Shown: positions 31,500-42,300 of the stretch, in pieces
How positions within the stretch are numbered: the stretch's first letter is position 1
How the letters are laid out: every line of letters begins with the position of its first letter
Translations under genes and position numbers: made by a program
Notes under the pieces: model-generated
The model's input: the letters and a program-made list of their open reading frames with translations, nothing else
Database searches by the model: none
What the model was told of the DNA's origin: nothing
Assembly (NCBI GenBank): GCA_963662175.1
Contig: OY759219.1
Coordinates: 23,168,908 to 23,232,907 of the forward strand
Direction of reading: 5' to 3'
Source: Aradus depressus
Lineage: Eukaryota; Arthropoda; Insecta; Hemiptera; Aradidae
DNA length: 64,000 bases

Positions 31500-32094
31500 G
31501 AATTAGCAACAAACGGTCTATAACTGGAGGGAGCGCGAAAACTTAATTGTTTAATTTATACTGGGGAAGTACATTGCCCACTCCTCTTCACCCCAAAGAT
31601 CCACCATTTTTCCCTATTTTTGATCCTAACGCGGCTTGATCACTATATAAAATATGGCGTTCTTATCTCCTTAGAGCTTAATGGACACTAAGATATTTCA
31701 TTAACCAAGAGGTAAATATAATCGTATGTCAAGGATTATAGTATGAATATCATATTCATTACGTCAGGTAATCTCTTTAAGTAATTTATAAATTCTTCAT
31801 ATTATCAGAAAGATGTTTTTTTTTGTTTAAAATGGAATTGGTGTTCGTGACTTGAAATGTTGGTTATCTACCGTATACTATCCTCAACCAATACATCCAT
31901 AAATATATAATTAATACAACGTGTCAACACTGATTAATTCATAATATTATTCAATTACTCAAATTTAACTAAGTACATACTATATACCAATGAATGCCAT
32001 GCAGTGTGCATCTAGCGATATTCAGAAGAGGTCATTTCTGCATATAAGCTACTCAATCATCGCTTCTCATCGATCCCCATGGCTTCAGTTAAAA
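31500..32094. other. Family C end at 31505-31575, then no supported gene
   Basis: 31505-31575 has gagggagcgcgaaaacttaa, ttgtttaatttatactgggg and aagtacattgcccactcc. The rest up to 32094 is AT-rich and shows no recognised repeat or frame above 61 codons. Confidence 0.5.
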
Positions 32095-32840
32095 AAAAAA
32101 AAAAGAACGAATCACTTGAATTTTCGTTCCCCCTCCAGAACCAGTAGACTGTTTGCGCTAATATTCAACAGTTGACTTACATTGAGGCTCCTAGATCCAT
32201 ATAATAAATTTTCTGTCGATAAATTCATTACTTCGGCAGTAATTAAGGTTTCTGAGTTGAGTCCTCCTCTCTAAATTCCCTCTTCCCTTCAGCCGATATC
32301 ATTGAAATTTAATAGGTATTGTCGTCATGGAGATTTGTTTATAAATATTAAATTTCATGTCGATACATTCAATACATCGGCAGTTATTAAGGTTTTTGAG
32401 TTGAGCCCTCCTCTCTAAACTCCCTCTTCCCTTCAGCCGATATCACTGAAATTTAACAGGTATTGCCGTCATGGAGTTTTGTTTTTTTATACGCAATTTC
32501 ATGTCGATACATTCAATACATCGGCAGTTATTAAGGTTTTTGAGTTGAGCTCCCTCTGATTGTGGACTGCCAATTCCGTTGAAAACTCAGTATCGACTTT
32601 TTCACCGATTACATAACTTCCCCTATACTAGTATAGCCGGGGAAGTAATAGCATGTCTGTCTATGTTTCTGTGAGTATGTGTGTCTGTGAACACGATAAC
32701 TACCGTCAGAATGAATATATCAACAAAAAAAATGTATAAATGAATATAGAGTTCCAAACGACATTTATTAATTTTCTGCTAAATGACGAGAGCGAAGAAA
32801 CAACACAACACACAAACCTCAATAACTGCGTTCATCAGTA
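32095..32840 (+). repeat. Family C copy with three modules and both orientations
   Basis: The module starts tgtcgataaattcattactt, tgtcgatacattcaatacat (first) and the same again (second) lie at about 32215, 32360 and 32505, a spacing close to 145-150 bp. All share gttattaaggtttttgagtt and cttcagccgatatca. The copy passes the junction ctatactagtatagccgggg at about 32622-32642 and continues in reverse (gtgtctgtgaacacgataac, gaatgaatatatcaac). This is the clearest view of the tandem module and of the palindromic junction. Confidence 0.8.
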
Positions 32841-32933
32841 GGGTCATCATGAGATCGTTTTGAAGTATGTTGTATCGTGGGCACTGTGTTATCAGTCTGA
32901 GGGTTTTTGTCTGAAACGCCTGAATTCGTTACG

Positions 32934-33231
32934 AGTTAGTTATAACTCATGCCCGGGCTTTAACTACTAGGTCATATCACCTACTACCAGAGCGCTCTTT
33001 CGTCACTCTGGTGGACATGAGCCCGACTCTACTATAGAAGTCCTAAATTTTGCCTAACCTAAATTTTTATTCACCTAGGATAGGGGTCTTTATTGAGTAT
33101 CTGACAACGTACAGGCTCGGTACCATCGCTTAACGTCCAATCCGAAGGACAGCGTGCATAAGTTTATTTTACCTCCCAAATAAAATAAACTAAGAGCCTC
33201 GGCCGGGTTTCGAATTCAACATCTTGAGCTC
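32934..33231 (-). mobile_element. SINE S1, head truncated
   Basis: Tail side gagttagttataactcatgc, then the usual blocks with substitutions (tcctaaattttgcctaacct, ccatcgcttaacgtccaatc), an A-type linker, and the B-box area cgggtttcgaattc. The A-box part is missing, replaced by cgtatatctgtgattcg. Confidence 0.85.
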
Positions 33232-33305
33232 GTATATCTGTGATTCGTATGTCCATAACGGTCTCAGTAAGTAAGTATAACAACTCCTTCCTTATCCAGG
33301 CTAAC

Positions 33306-34228
33306 TCCCTCAGGAACTCTCTCCCTCTCCAGATTCGCCTTGCTTCTACTCTCCTTTCATTTAAGTCCCTACTTTTCCATTATCTCCTAACTCAGCAAAC
33401 CTCTGATTCCTAAGGCTGGCTCCTATGAGATAGTTCTCGTCTTCCTATAAGTATCTCACTCCACTGAACAGATTGTTACTCTCCTGTTTCATCTGTCCAT
33501 TTTTAGATTCATATTAAATATTATAGGTTAGGTTAGGTTTTATGACTCATGCCCGGGCATTAACTACGAGGTCATATCGCCTACTACCAGAGCGCTCATT
33601 TCGTCACTCTGGTGGACATGAGCCCGACTCTACTGTGGGAGTCCTAAATTTTGCCTACCCTAAATTTTTTATTCACCTAGGGCAGGGGTCTTTAACGAGT
33701 ACCTGACATTGAACAGGCTCGGGACCATCGCTTAACGTCCCATCTGAAGGACGGCGTGCTTAAGTTTATTTTACCTCCCAGATAAAATAAACTAAGGGCC
33801 TCGGTCGGGTTACGAACCCACGTTCTTGAGCTCAGAAGTCAAGCACGCATACCACTGAGCTACCGGTGCCCTCTGAAATATTATATAATATCTATTTAAT
33901 ATCTTTTAAATTCATATATAACTCACTATTGTTATTATGTTTTACATTATTATTCACACTTTGTTTTTTTAAATTTTTTATTTTATTTATTTATTTTATT
34001 ATTATTATTATTTATATTTATTTTTCCATTAATTTTCACCAGTTTATTTATTGTTTTAATCATTGCCTCTCTTTAACAATTAATATTTATTACTAGAGAC
34101 CTCTTTTCTTTTATTATTATTCTGTCTCTATTGGTCGATACCTGTACTCTTTTGACTATATCTTATGTTATTATTCTTAGGGGACGAAAATCCCAGAATA
34201 AAGAATATTTTTCATTTCATTTCATTAA
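33306..34228 (+). pseudogene. CR1/L2-like LINE 3' end, second copy, split by a SINE
   Basis: The coding tail reads RNSLPLQIRLASTLLSFK, then SLLFHYL and a stop, almost the same as at 5310. The 3' UTR continues to 33525, is interrupted by a SINE at 33526-33875, and resumes with tattatataatatctattta. It ends ttaggggacgaaaatcccag, aataaag and a CATTT tail. Without the SINE it would be about 570 bp, similar to the copy at 5310. Confidence 0.8.
33526..33875 (-). mobile_element. Full-length SINE S1 nested in a LINE 3' UTR, 10-bp target duplication
   Basis: All blocks are present. Head gagggcaccggtagctcagt in sense, A-type linker hairpin, AACCT tail. AAATATTATA at 33516-33525 and 33876-33885 is identical. 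Head and tail differ only by scattered point changes from the copies at 10811 and 11896. Confidence 0.95.
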
Positions 34229-34835
34229 CAGTTCTTTTTTTTGTGTCATGTCCAATTATCATCGTCGATTTACAATTCCATAGAGTATTTTGAGTAGGAG
34301 GAGAATAATATATGTGAAATCTATGTCATTATTATATTATTCTATATAATAGAATATAATGTTGAAAAATATATGATGTAAATTGTTAAGATGCAGAGAA
34401 GGTATGCATGGAGGTAGAAAGGACCGGTTTTGTTTCTGTGAAGATAACAGGTTTTAGAGCTACTGAACCCACAAGAAAAAAAGAAGAAAAACCTTGGTTT
34501 GGGTGTGAATCATCAAATAATTTATTTTACAACCAACATAATTCAAGTTGAAGACACTCCAAATTGACGAAATACAATAAAAACCTAAATTTTAATTGCG
34601 AATCAGAATGATTGAAGTTTTCTGAACAGCAACCAAGATCAGATAAAACAAACCTTACAGTTTTAGCAACACCATAAATAACAACATGATTTTTTTTACA
34701 ATGTTGTGAATTGAACTGTTGTGCCTTTCTGTTTTTTTTTTTTTTCGATGTTTATCTGACTTCAGGAGCTATATCGTTTACATACAAAATTATGTTTCAC
34801 AGTGTAATAAAACTGTTTCATCTATCCGAAAGAGA
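34229..34835. other. No supported gene
   Basis: AT-rich with scattered homopolymers. No frame or repeat recognised. Confidence 0.45.
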
Positions 34836-35092
34836 GAGAGCCGGTAGCTCAGTGGTATGCGTGGTTCCTTACTGAGCTCAAGATCATGGGTTCGTAAAAT
34901 AAACTTAAGCACGTCGTCCTTCGGATGGGACGATGAGCGATGGTCCCGAGCCTGTATCATGTCAGGTACTTGTTAAAGACCCCCCTACCCTAGGTGAATA
35001 AAAATTTAGGACTCTCACCAGAGTGACGACAGAGCGCTCTGGTAGTAGGCGACAAGACCTTGTTGTTAGAGGCCGGGCATGAGCGAAAAGCG
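34836..35092 (+). mobile_element. SINE S1 with internal deletions
   Basis: Sense orientation. Head gccggtagctcagtggtatg and ctcaagatcatgggttcg are good, then a deletion removes the linker's first half (gggttcg|taaaataaac). A second deletion removes tagggtaggcaaaa and most of the agtcgggctcatgtcc block. The end, tagtaggcgacaagacct, then gccgggcatgagcg, is recognisable but the tail is lost. Confidence 0.85.
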
Positions 35093-35119
35093 TCATTAGC
35101 TCTCCAGCTGAAACTAATT

Positions 35120-35857
35120 GAGAGATTTGATTCAAAATCATAAGTAGTCATACTCAGGGGATTCTGAATCCTTGTACTAAATTTCGTCGATGTATGAATT
35201 TTTTTGGCCTTTATTGGGAGGGGGGGGGGCCCATAGGCCTATGGGCCCCCCCACCCCTCCTTTGTCCTCCCTTCTCCTTTGACTGAAATATGGTTCTGAA
35301 TACACATATTAAATTTCTTTTCGATAGTATCATACACAGACGCAAAGAGACACAGAATTTTAACTTCCCAAGTTCCAAAAAAAACAACAAAAAAACATTT
35401 CTGTCTGTCTAGATGTCCGTGGACACGATGTTTTTTTTTTTGTTTTTGTTTTTTTAAGTTTATCAATTATTATTACTTTTATAATAAAATAAATATACAT
35501 AATATATATAAAATAAAACCAATTATTGTGAATTTACCTCATAAGGACGACACCTCAATAGGAAAATCAATATTTTCAGTCAAATTCGCTATAAGGAAGG
35601 GGAGGTTTAGGGGGAGTCTTAATATAAGAACTTTAATAACTGCCGTTGTAATAAATGTATTGACACAAACTTACATACATGAATTCAAAATCCTATAAGG
35701 ACGAAACATATTAACTTTCAGCTGAATCGGCCGAACGGAAGGGGGGACACAAAATTTACTATGCTGATTCAGCAGCCCCTATGTAAGTATTGATTTTTAT
35801 CCCAAACGTAGTTCCGGAGGGAGAACGAAAACTTACTCGTGTTCACTTACTCACCCA
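35120..35857. repeat. Family C, forward piece and reverse piece around T/G tracts
   Basis: 35120-35385 runs forward (ggggattctgaatcc, ctaaatttcgtcgatgtatg, tggttctgaatacacatatt). 35398-35857 runs in reverse (gtctgtctagatgtccgtgg, gaatcggccgaacggaag, aataactgccgttgtaataa, cctatgtaagtattgatttt, ggagggagaacgaaaactta). Module spacing in the reverse piece is again about 150 bp. A palindrome with G and C tracts lies inside at 35223-35252. Confidence 0.7.
35223..35252. repeat. Perfect 30-bp palindrome with G7 and C7 flanks
   Basis: Seven G, then CCCATAGG, then its complement CCTATGGG, then seven C. It is a self-complementary duplex of 15 bp per arm with no loop. Confidence 0.95.
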
Positions 35858-36164
35858 GAGGGCGCCGGTAGCTCAGTGGTATGCGTTCTTGTCTTCTGAG
35901 CTCAAGATCGTGGGTTCGAAACCCGACCGAGGCCCTTAGTTTATTTTATCTGGGAGGTAAAATAAACTTCAGCACGCCGTCCTTCGGATGGGACGTTAAG
36001 CGATGGTCCCGAGCCTGTACGACGTCAGGTACTCGTTAAAGACCCCTGCCCTAGGTGAATAAAATTTAGGGTAGGCAAAATTTAGGACTCCCACAGTAGA
36101 GTCGGGCTCATGTCCACCAGAGTGACGAAAGAGCGCTCTGGTAGTAGGCGATATGACCTCGTAG
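35858..36164 (+). mobile_element. SINE S1, 3'-truncated but with intact head
   Basis: The head gagggcgccggtagctcagt, A box TAGCTCAGTGG and B box GGTTCGAAACCC are the best preserved in the window. The body is complete to tagtaggcgatatgacctcg and then stops. The last ~35 bp and tail are missing. It follows directly on a family C piece. Confidence 0.93.
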
Positions 36165-36264
36165 ATAGAAAATCAACACAGAATTTCCTACTAATTATAA
36201 AACCTCCCCTATACGTTTTTACATCATATATTTGGGGAAATAATGTCATATGAAATCTATGTAC

Positions 36265-36620
36265 GCAATTTAGGGTTAAAGCTGCTCTGATGGAGAAATT
36301 ATTAGAAATTTAATAATGAACCTTCTAAGTCAAAATTAATTTTTGATAGGACAAATAGTTTTCACATAAATCGAGTATACGAGTAAAAAAAATAAGCTTT
36401 AAAGCAATATTTATGTACCTTTTTGGCAAATCGGGAGACCTGTGAAAAATCGTATACATTACGTGTGCCTGATATATGAGTTTTCTGAGCAACTATTATT
36501 TGGAGAGATTTAAAAAAAAAGAGGCAAAATTATCTTTTTCGGAGTTTGGTGCAATAAAACCATTCAAAGTGCTAAATAACCTCGTTTGATGTTATGTTAT
36601 TTTTCAGCCAAACCAAAGGG
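36265..36620 (-). repeat. Family F copy, reverse
   Basis: Blocks in reverse: atttttgataggacaaatag, caaatcgggagacctgtgaa, gagcaactattatttggaga and ccattcaaagtgc. Moderately diverged from the other copies. Confidence 0.55.
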
Positions 36621-37080
36621 AGAGAGATTTATATGAAGAGCGGAAATTTACAAGTAGTTTTCACCCTAACTCTATAATACTATAAAATTACAGATTATCA
36701 AGTTTGGAGTTCAACTCAACAAAGAAACTAAATTATAAATGTAGATTTTCTTATTAAATTATTCATAAATTTGTTAAGGTAATCTTGCAAAGTGGCTTGA
36801 TCTTGATTTTGACCTTGCTGAAGTGCATTAGACGCAATGGTTACATGCCACGCCCCGCCCAGAATTACACAACGGTGCAACGACCCACCTGAGCCTTCAG
36901 AAGGTCGCCTCAGGCCGTCTCTACTCCCATCCGCTCTCTATCTTTAAATGAATGCATATGCACTTATTCATAATTTCTGACATATAGCAATTATCTTATT
37001 AACCAGTGACTTGTCAGATAAACATAATTTTGTTGTAATGAAATATTGTTTTTGCACCCTTACGTTCCAATAACAACAAG
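36621..37080. other. No supported gene
   Basis: AT-rich except for a GC-richer 36835-36945 (cgccccgcccagaattacac, ctcaggccgtctctactccc), which I cannot assign. Confidence 0.4.
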
Positions 37081-37411
37081 AGGGTGGCGCTAGATCAGAG
37101 TTAGCATGCTTGTCTGAGATCAAGATCGCGAATTTAATACCCAACTGAGTTCCTTAGGTTTCTTTTGTCCGGGGGGTAGAAAAAAAAACTGAGCACGCCG
37201 TCCTTCGGATTGAAGGATAAGATGTTTCCGAACCTCTACGATATCTGGTACTCACTCGTTAAAGCTCCCTACCCTAGGTGAATTAAACCTGGGCAGGGAA
37301 AATTTAGGACTTCCACAACGTCGGGCTCATGTCCAGCAGAGCGACGAAACAGCGCTTTGGTAGTAGGCAATTTGATTTAGCTAGTACCCAAGCATGAGAC
37401 ACAATAACTTA
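37081..37411 (+). mobile_element. Diverged SINE S1, B-type linker
   Basis: All blocks can be followed in order but with many changes. Head gagggtggcgctagatcaga has lost the A box, the B-box area is gcgaatttaatacccaac, the linker is the B form (ccttaggtttcttttgtccg), and the end is tagtaggcaatttgatttag with cccaagcatgagac. It is an old copy. Confidence 0.85.
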
Positions 37412-37895
37412 CTTTTAAATAAATACATTCTCAATATTATTCCCCCACTTGTACGATGTATAGTTATATAAAATTTTGTTTCATATTTTTCGACCTCATG
37501 ATTGGAAAAAAGTCCTATCTGCTTGTGAGTCTGTGAATGAACGAAGAACACGTAAAAGTGGAGAAAGAACGGCCGTTGAAGATATATAAAAATTATCTAT
37601 AGGGGAATGAATCACAAACTAAATGGCGTCCCGAAAATTGGAACGGGCGAGAAGGAGAGGGGGAGGGGGGGGGGGCTTGGGGAACAAAATATAAAATGCT
37701 AGCTTTTTGTTTGGATTTTCATAAAATTTCACAAATATCACCCTTATAAGTCCGGTTCAAAAGTGGAATTTTTTGAACGGGAGATACGGTGGACCAAAAC
37801 ATAAGCTATCCCAAAAATTGTATGAACCAAATTTGACGTATATGTATATTAATATAAAGATGGTTGATATAGTGAGAAGTGATTATTTCAAAGGT
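37412..37895. other. Family C scrap and unassigned DNA
   Basis: 37440-37530 resembles the end of family C (acttgtacgatgtatag, ttgtttcatatttttcgacc). 37610-37680 holds a G-rich tract (gggagggggggggggctt). The phrase gattttcataaaatttcaca at about 37715 recurs near 12945 and 55665. Confidence 0.45.
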
Positions 37896-38286
37896 TGTAA
37901 AATAAAATATAGTCTGACCTCACATCTTCGCCCTCATCATCAGGCAGTCTGATAAAATAATTTTGAAAACAACATAAATATAAATGATTTAATAAATAAA
38001 ATTTAAAAATTATAATAAACTTATATAAAACTGTATTAAAACAATATAACAATTTAAACTGGGCTTGTTGTGACTCAGAGGGAGAATAGGAATAACATAT
38101 CCCCATCCATGAAATTCTAAACAATTTTATATAGGATTTTAATTTTTATACCTTATTAAATCATCTTAAATTATGTTGTTTTCAAAATTATTTTATCAGA
38201 CTGCCTGATGATGAGGGCAACATCGAAAACCGGCTAGCAAAAATTAATAAAATCTGTGAGAGGTCAGACTATATTTTATTTTGTTT
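37896..38286. repeat. Family H copy arranged as an inverted repeat
   Basis: The right arm (about 38150-38286) reads ttatgttgttttcaaaatta, ttttatcagactgcctgatg, atgagggcaacatcgaaaac, cggctagcaaaaattaataa, then aggtcagactatattttatt. The left arm (about 37900-38000) is its reverse complement but lacks about 35 bp, including the gaaaac-ctagc part. Between the arms is about 150 bp of AT-rich DNA with a 78-codon incidental frame. Confidence 0.8.
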
Positions 38287-38884
38287 CACTTTTGAATTGA
38301 ACATTGAGTAGAACATCGTTTTAAAGGTCGTAAGCCATGGGGCCATTGGCCTCAATATAATTAAAAATGTCTTACTAAACTCTTTTAACAAGTTGCTAAC
38401 TGGACAGATAACGTTACTAACCTGATTAAAATTATTCCAGGCGAAGCAGAGGGAACTGCTATTACAATAAGAATATAAGGATATGCACCCTCCAAATGTT
38501 TGAAAATAGTTTTTGTTGTTTTTTTCTCTTCTTCTTTTTGTCAAAAGGGACAATAGCCATTGTTTAGTATTTATCAATTAGAAGGCGTTGAAGCGGGGCT
38601 CAAGATATAACAATTGACCAAGATGAGTTGGGGGTTATTATCAGGTCGGTAAGTCAGCTGAGGCAAACAGATAACAAAAGAGAGGACCGACTAGTTGGAA
38701 ACTTTGATGAATGGGTGGTATAGGATGACCATCGCAGTTCATTCATTCACCTCCTTCATTGTTTAATACGGATCAGACTGTACTAATCAAGATAAACTCT
38801 CTTAGTCATGCTTGTTGTCTCAGGGAAGGTACTTAGGAGGATTGGCAGGGCGGAGAGGCAGCTGCCTAAAGTGGAAAATTTTGG
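38287..38884. other. No supported gene
   Basis: A 102-codon minus frame (38269-38577) has no known motif. A block cagggaaggtacttaggagg, then cagggcggagaggcagctgc near 38820-38865 resembles a hAT-type MITE end, but no second end was found. Confidence 0.4.
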
Positions 38885-39103
38885 AGGGCAGCAAAAATCC
38901 GAGATCGAGGTTTCAACTGATTTTCACGTTTCAGGGTCCCCTGGATACGTTTTCGCGCGATGATGTCTGTTTGTGTGTGTGAATGGAAACTAGTGTGCGC
39001 GAAATCGAACGAAAATTGAGACCATTTTTTCCCGGGATCTAACTACATTTTACGAGATACTTATGTTTATGGCGTAATCAAAAATCTGTTCAAGTAATAG
39101 TTG
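38885..39103 (+). repeat. Families E and F joined
   Basis: E blocks (atccgagatcgaggtttcaa, cacgtttcagggtcccctgg, gcgatgatgtctgtttgtgt) lead into F blocks (gagaccattttttcccggga, ttatgtttatggcgtaatca, aagtaatagttgcatag). Family C follows at once. Confidence 0.7.
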
Positions 39104-39480
39104 CATAGGGCCTCCTAAATCGTCATACTGAATGTTGTGTATTTAATTCATTACTTCGACAGTATTTAAATTGAGCCCCCTCCCCAGAACCTCCCTTCTT
39201 TTCAGCCGATATCGCTGAAATTCTAATGGTTATGTCCTCATTGAGTTTTGATCGACAGTTATTGAGGTTTTTGAGTTAAGCCTTTCCTCAAATACCCCAT
39301 TTCCTTTTGGTTTGATTTGGCTCAAAATCAAAAAAAATTGTCCTTATGGCCTTTTGGTCACACATATAAAATTCCATGTTGATACATTCATTCTATCGGC
39401 AATTACGTGTTCACAGACTGAACTTTTTTTAATACATTTGGAATCATCTAGAGATCGGAAAATTAAACTCCGCATGAAAT
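39104..39480 (+). repeat. Family C copy
   Basis: Begins agggcctcctaaatcgtcat, then modules (aattcattacttcgacagt, cttcttttcagccgatatcg; atcgacagttattgaggttt) and ends gatacattcattctatcggc, gttcacagac, followed by gaaaattaaactccgcatga. Confidence 0.7.
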
Positions 39481-39904
39481 TTTTGACCGAATTGAATGAG
39501 AACATAATTATGGGAAATAATGTCTAAATATGGCTCAAAAACTGGGAGAAATATGAATATTTCCCGGTGGGTTATAACTGAACTGAGAGAAATAGGGAAC
39601 CTTGTATCTTTGGGTAATTCGGAGAAATAAAGTATAAATTAAAAAAGAAAATTGAGAGAAATAAGGAATTAGCATCTTTGCAAAATTGGGAGTTGTTAGC
39701 AAACTGCAGTAGAGCAGAGAAATTAGAATTTAGCAAGAGACTTCATAGCCAACATCTGGGTAGCGAGGGATCCTTTCCTCTCGCCCACTCTGAATTGCTC
39801 TACCGCAAGATTTGCATCTAAAAATTAAAAACAACCGCATTTTTGGAGAGGTCATTACATTGTAGGTCATTCACAACATTTTTAGTTACTCCTACCTGCA
39901 ATCG
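39481..39904. other. No supported gene
   Basis: A loosely repeated phrase (gggagaaatatgaat, ctgagagaaatagggaac, ttgagagaaataaggaatt) recurs three to four times between 39540 and 39680. Otherwise nothing was recognised. Confidence 0.45.
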
Positions 39905-40830
39905 TTCAAAAGTCCGAGATCGAATTTCAATGGAAACTCACTGTTCAATATCACCTGAACACGTTATGATCATTATCGCGATGATGTCTGCCTGTCGGTG
40001 AGTATTGTATCTTTATGAGCGCATTAACTCTAAAACGATAATGGCAATGAACTAGAAATTTGAAATGAATATATCATGTGTGCAGTCGTAGGGAAAACAA
40101 AGATACCCATTTTATATATCTGTACGTCAGAGGTAAAAGCAAGTCCAATTTTGCTGATTTTGATGTTATTATCGTATCTGCATTATTCTGACCATATTTT
40201 CGAAAGTGTCGTATCTGTCGGTCAACAAAAAAACAAAAAATAACCTCTTTTCTGTTGTAAATGCAGTGTAAGTTGAGAGGTAAACTGTGGTAAGAGATTA
40301 TACGATGATTGACTTCTGTACCTCCAATGGCTCCGTTATCGCAAAAACTCTTAAGATACTTTACCTCTAAGGGAAACAGTCAAGTATCCGTTATCAAAAT
40401 ACTGTTTATGTGTGATCGCAGTGAATAATATTGCCGTATTGTTGTGTATAAACGTTTAAAGTCAACGTTCAAGTCATTCAAAAAAAAGGTTTGTCCACTG
40501 TCTACAGCGACCGACACAGTGTTCTCTGGGACATCTTTTTGCTCTCTTGTAAAATGTTGAATTTGTTACTTACGATACTTTACCTCTGATGTACAGATAT
40601 ATAAGATTTTTTGCAAGAAAGATGCAAAAAACCGTCTTAAAAAATCTCAAAACCCATTTAGACGTTTACTTGATTTACGCGAAAGTGGTTTTTCCCATCG
40701 AAAAATAGGCCCTTACCAAAAATGTTTCTTATTAAATTGCCAATCGTCATTTGCCCTTAGATTTGCTGTAGAACCAATATGACCCATGTTGTAGCCCCCC
40801 AAGGAATGTACAATAAATTTATGTAGGAAA
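39905..40830 (+). repeat. Family E start and family F end with an extra segment between
   Basis: 39905-40060 has E blocks (gtccgagatcgaatttcaat, acctgaacacgttatgatc, gcgatgatgtctgcctgtc). 40605-40830 has F blocks (aaaaaccgtcttaaaaaatc, tttagacgtttacttgattt, cccatcgaaaaataggcc, atgtttcttattaaattgcc, ccccccaaggaatgta). The 540 bp between include tttacctctgatgtacagat and a similar phrase at 40115 (atctgtacgtcagaggtaaa), an inverted pair about 460 bp apart, so an insertion bounded by inverted copies is possible. Confidence 0.6.
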
Positions 40831-40888
40831 TAAATTGTCGAAGTATTTTATTAAGGATGAGTAAAAAAATAAATATATGTAATGTTGC

Positions 40889-41152
40889 AGGGCACCGGTA
40901 GTGTGCTTGCTTACTGAGCTCAAGATCGCTGGTTCGAAACCCGGCCGAGGCTCTTAGGTTTTTTTCTGGGAGGTGAAAAAACATTGAGCACACCGTTCTT
41001 AGGATGGGACGAGCCTGTACGATGTCAGGCAGTCGTTAAAAACTCCCATAGTAGAGTCAGGCTCATGTCCACCGGAGCGACAAAAGAGCGCTCTGCTAAT
41101 AGGCGTTATGACCTTGAATGCCCGGGCATGAATCACAGTAATTAACTAACTT
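40889..41152 (+). mobile_element. SINE S1, B-type linker, internally shortened
   Basis: Head cagggcaccggtag has lost ctcagtggtatg of the A box. B box GGTTCGAAACCC is intact. The linker is ggtttttttctgggaggtga, the middle lacks gacccctaccctaggtgaat and the tagggtaggcaaa block, and the end is cccgggcatgaatcacagta with an aattaactaactta tail. Confidence 0.88.
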
Positions 41153-41689
41153 AGAGAGGATTTCAGTTTTCAAAGAGGTTTAGAAACCAAAGCATTTGAG
41201 AATGGCAATGCAAGCATATATCATTGGGCAGTCATTAATCTCAAGTTCCAGGCAGTGCACTGCGGTTCTCTCAGACAAGATACAGATCCGTCTCATTAAT
41301 GTTCATCTTTCAGACACCTGATGGAAGGGAGGTCACTCTGCGGTGACTCAAATCGACTTCATTCTCACCGCAGTAGATTGTTCTCCTACCATCCCATCTA
41401 TAACCTGATATCCATCTCGAGATTTTTCCCTATCTCTGTAAGTTTTCCTTATGTCTGCGAGCTGTTTTTTTTCTTTCAAAACCTCCTTGTCACCAATACT
41501 TTCTCTTACAAGATGATACCCTCCACTCAAGATCTTCACAAAGTGTCTTCTTCCTTTGTGAGTTTTCCTTATTGCTGTGAGTTTCTCTTTATTAAATAAA
41601 TTAGTAAAAGAAAAGGATCAAGCAGGGCAATAGTCTTTCCCCACTGCTGCACATTATTTTCATGGATAAGAATAAAAATAAAATTCCTC
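41153..41689. other. No supported gene
   Basis: Two overlapping frames on opposite strands (41321-41599 plus, 92 codons; 41348-41539 minus, 63 codons) with no recognised domain. C/T-rich stretches with agttttccttat repeated at 41439 and 41559. Confidence 0.4.
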
Positions 41690-42300
41690 CGCAGGGTAGT
41701 TGGTAAAACTAGGAGAGACTACAAGAAACAAGAGGATCCGAAAGGAATTTCAGGTGGTAGAAGGAGACTAGGCGGGAAGCCCTGGGTATTTGGAGCATAT
41801 CCAGAGACTGGGACAGGACCGAGGCAGAGATGAATGGAAAAAGTGGACCGAAATATAACTAATTATATAACCGTATGGAGAGGTCACTCAAAGAGCAATG
41901 GAGAGAAGCATGCTGGGAATTAAGAAGAAGGATCGAGTACGAAACTCCGAAATAAGAAGAAAGACAGGAGTACGGGACGTGAAGGATGTGGTGCTGCAAC
42001 AAAAGTGGAAATGGGCAGGACAAATGGCGAGGATGGAAGAAAGAAGATGGGCCAAGAGGACCACAGAGTGGTACCCGATTTACCTGAATAGAAGGAGAGG
42101 AAGACAACTGGTGCGGTGGCGGGAGTGAGCAGTGAGTCTCTGGCACAGGTCGGCCTGGGATAGGGGTGTATGGAATAAAATGGGAGAGGCCTATGCCCAA
42201 AGATGGGCCTAGTTACCAATTTGTATAGATGTATATTTATTATTATTATTATTGTGAACCTTAGGAAGCAAATAAAAAGACTATTATTATTATTATTATG
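41690..42300 (+). pseudogene. LINE C-terminal remnants (RTE/Jockey-like) with ATT tail
   Basis: The main frame (41898-42128, open further upstream from about 41874) reads ERSMLGIKKKDRVRNSEI, then RRKTGVRDVKDVVLQQKW, KWAGQMARMEERRWAKRT, and RRRGRQLVRWRE. After a stop it continues RSAWDRGVWNKMGEAYAQ. The MLG..KKDR.RN.EIR and KW.WAGHxAR...W pattern is the usual C-terminus of insect endonuclease/RT LINEs. A TTA/ATT run follows at 42234-42256. 41690-41860 is a second, more decayed piece (LEHIQRLGQDRGRDEWKK). Confidence 0.75.

Noticed and set aside
38820..38890. hAT-type MITE end
   Set aside because: Only one end-like motif is present. No inverted partner or target duplication was found within 1 kb.
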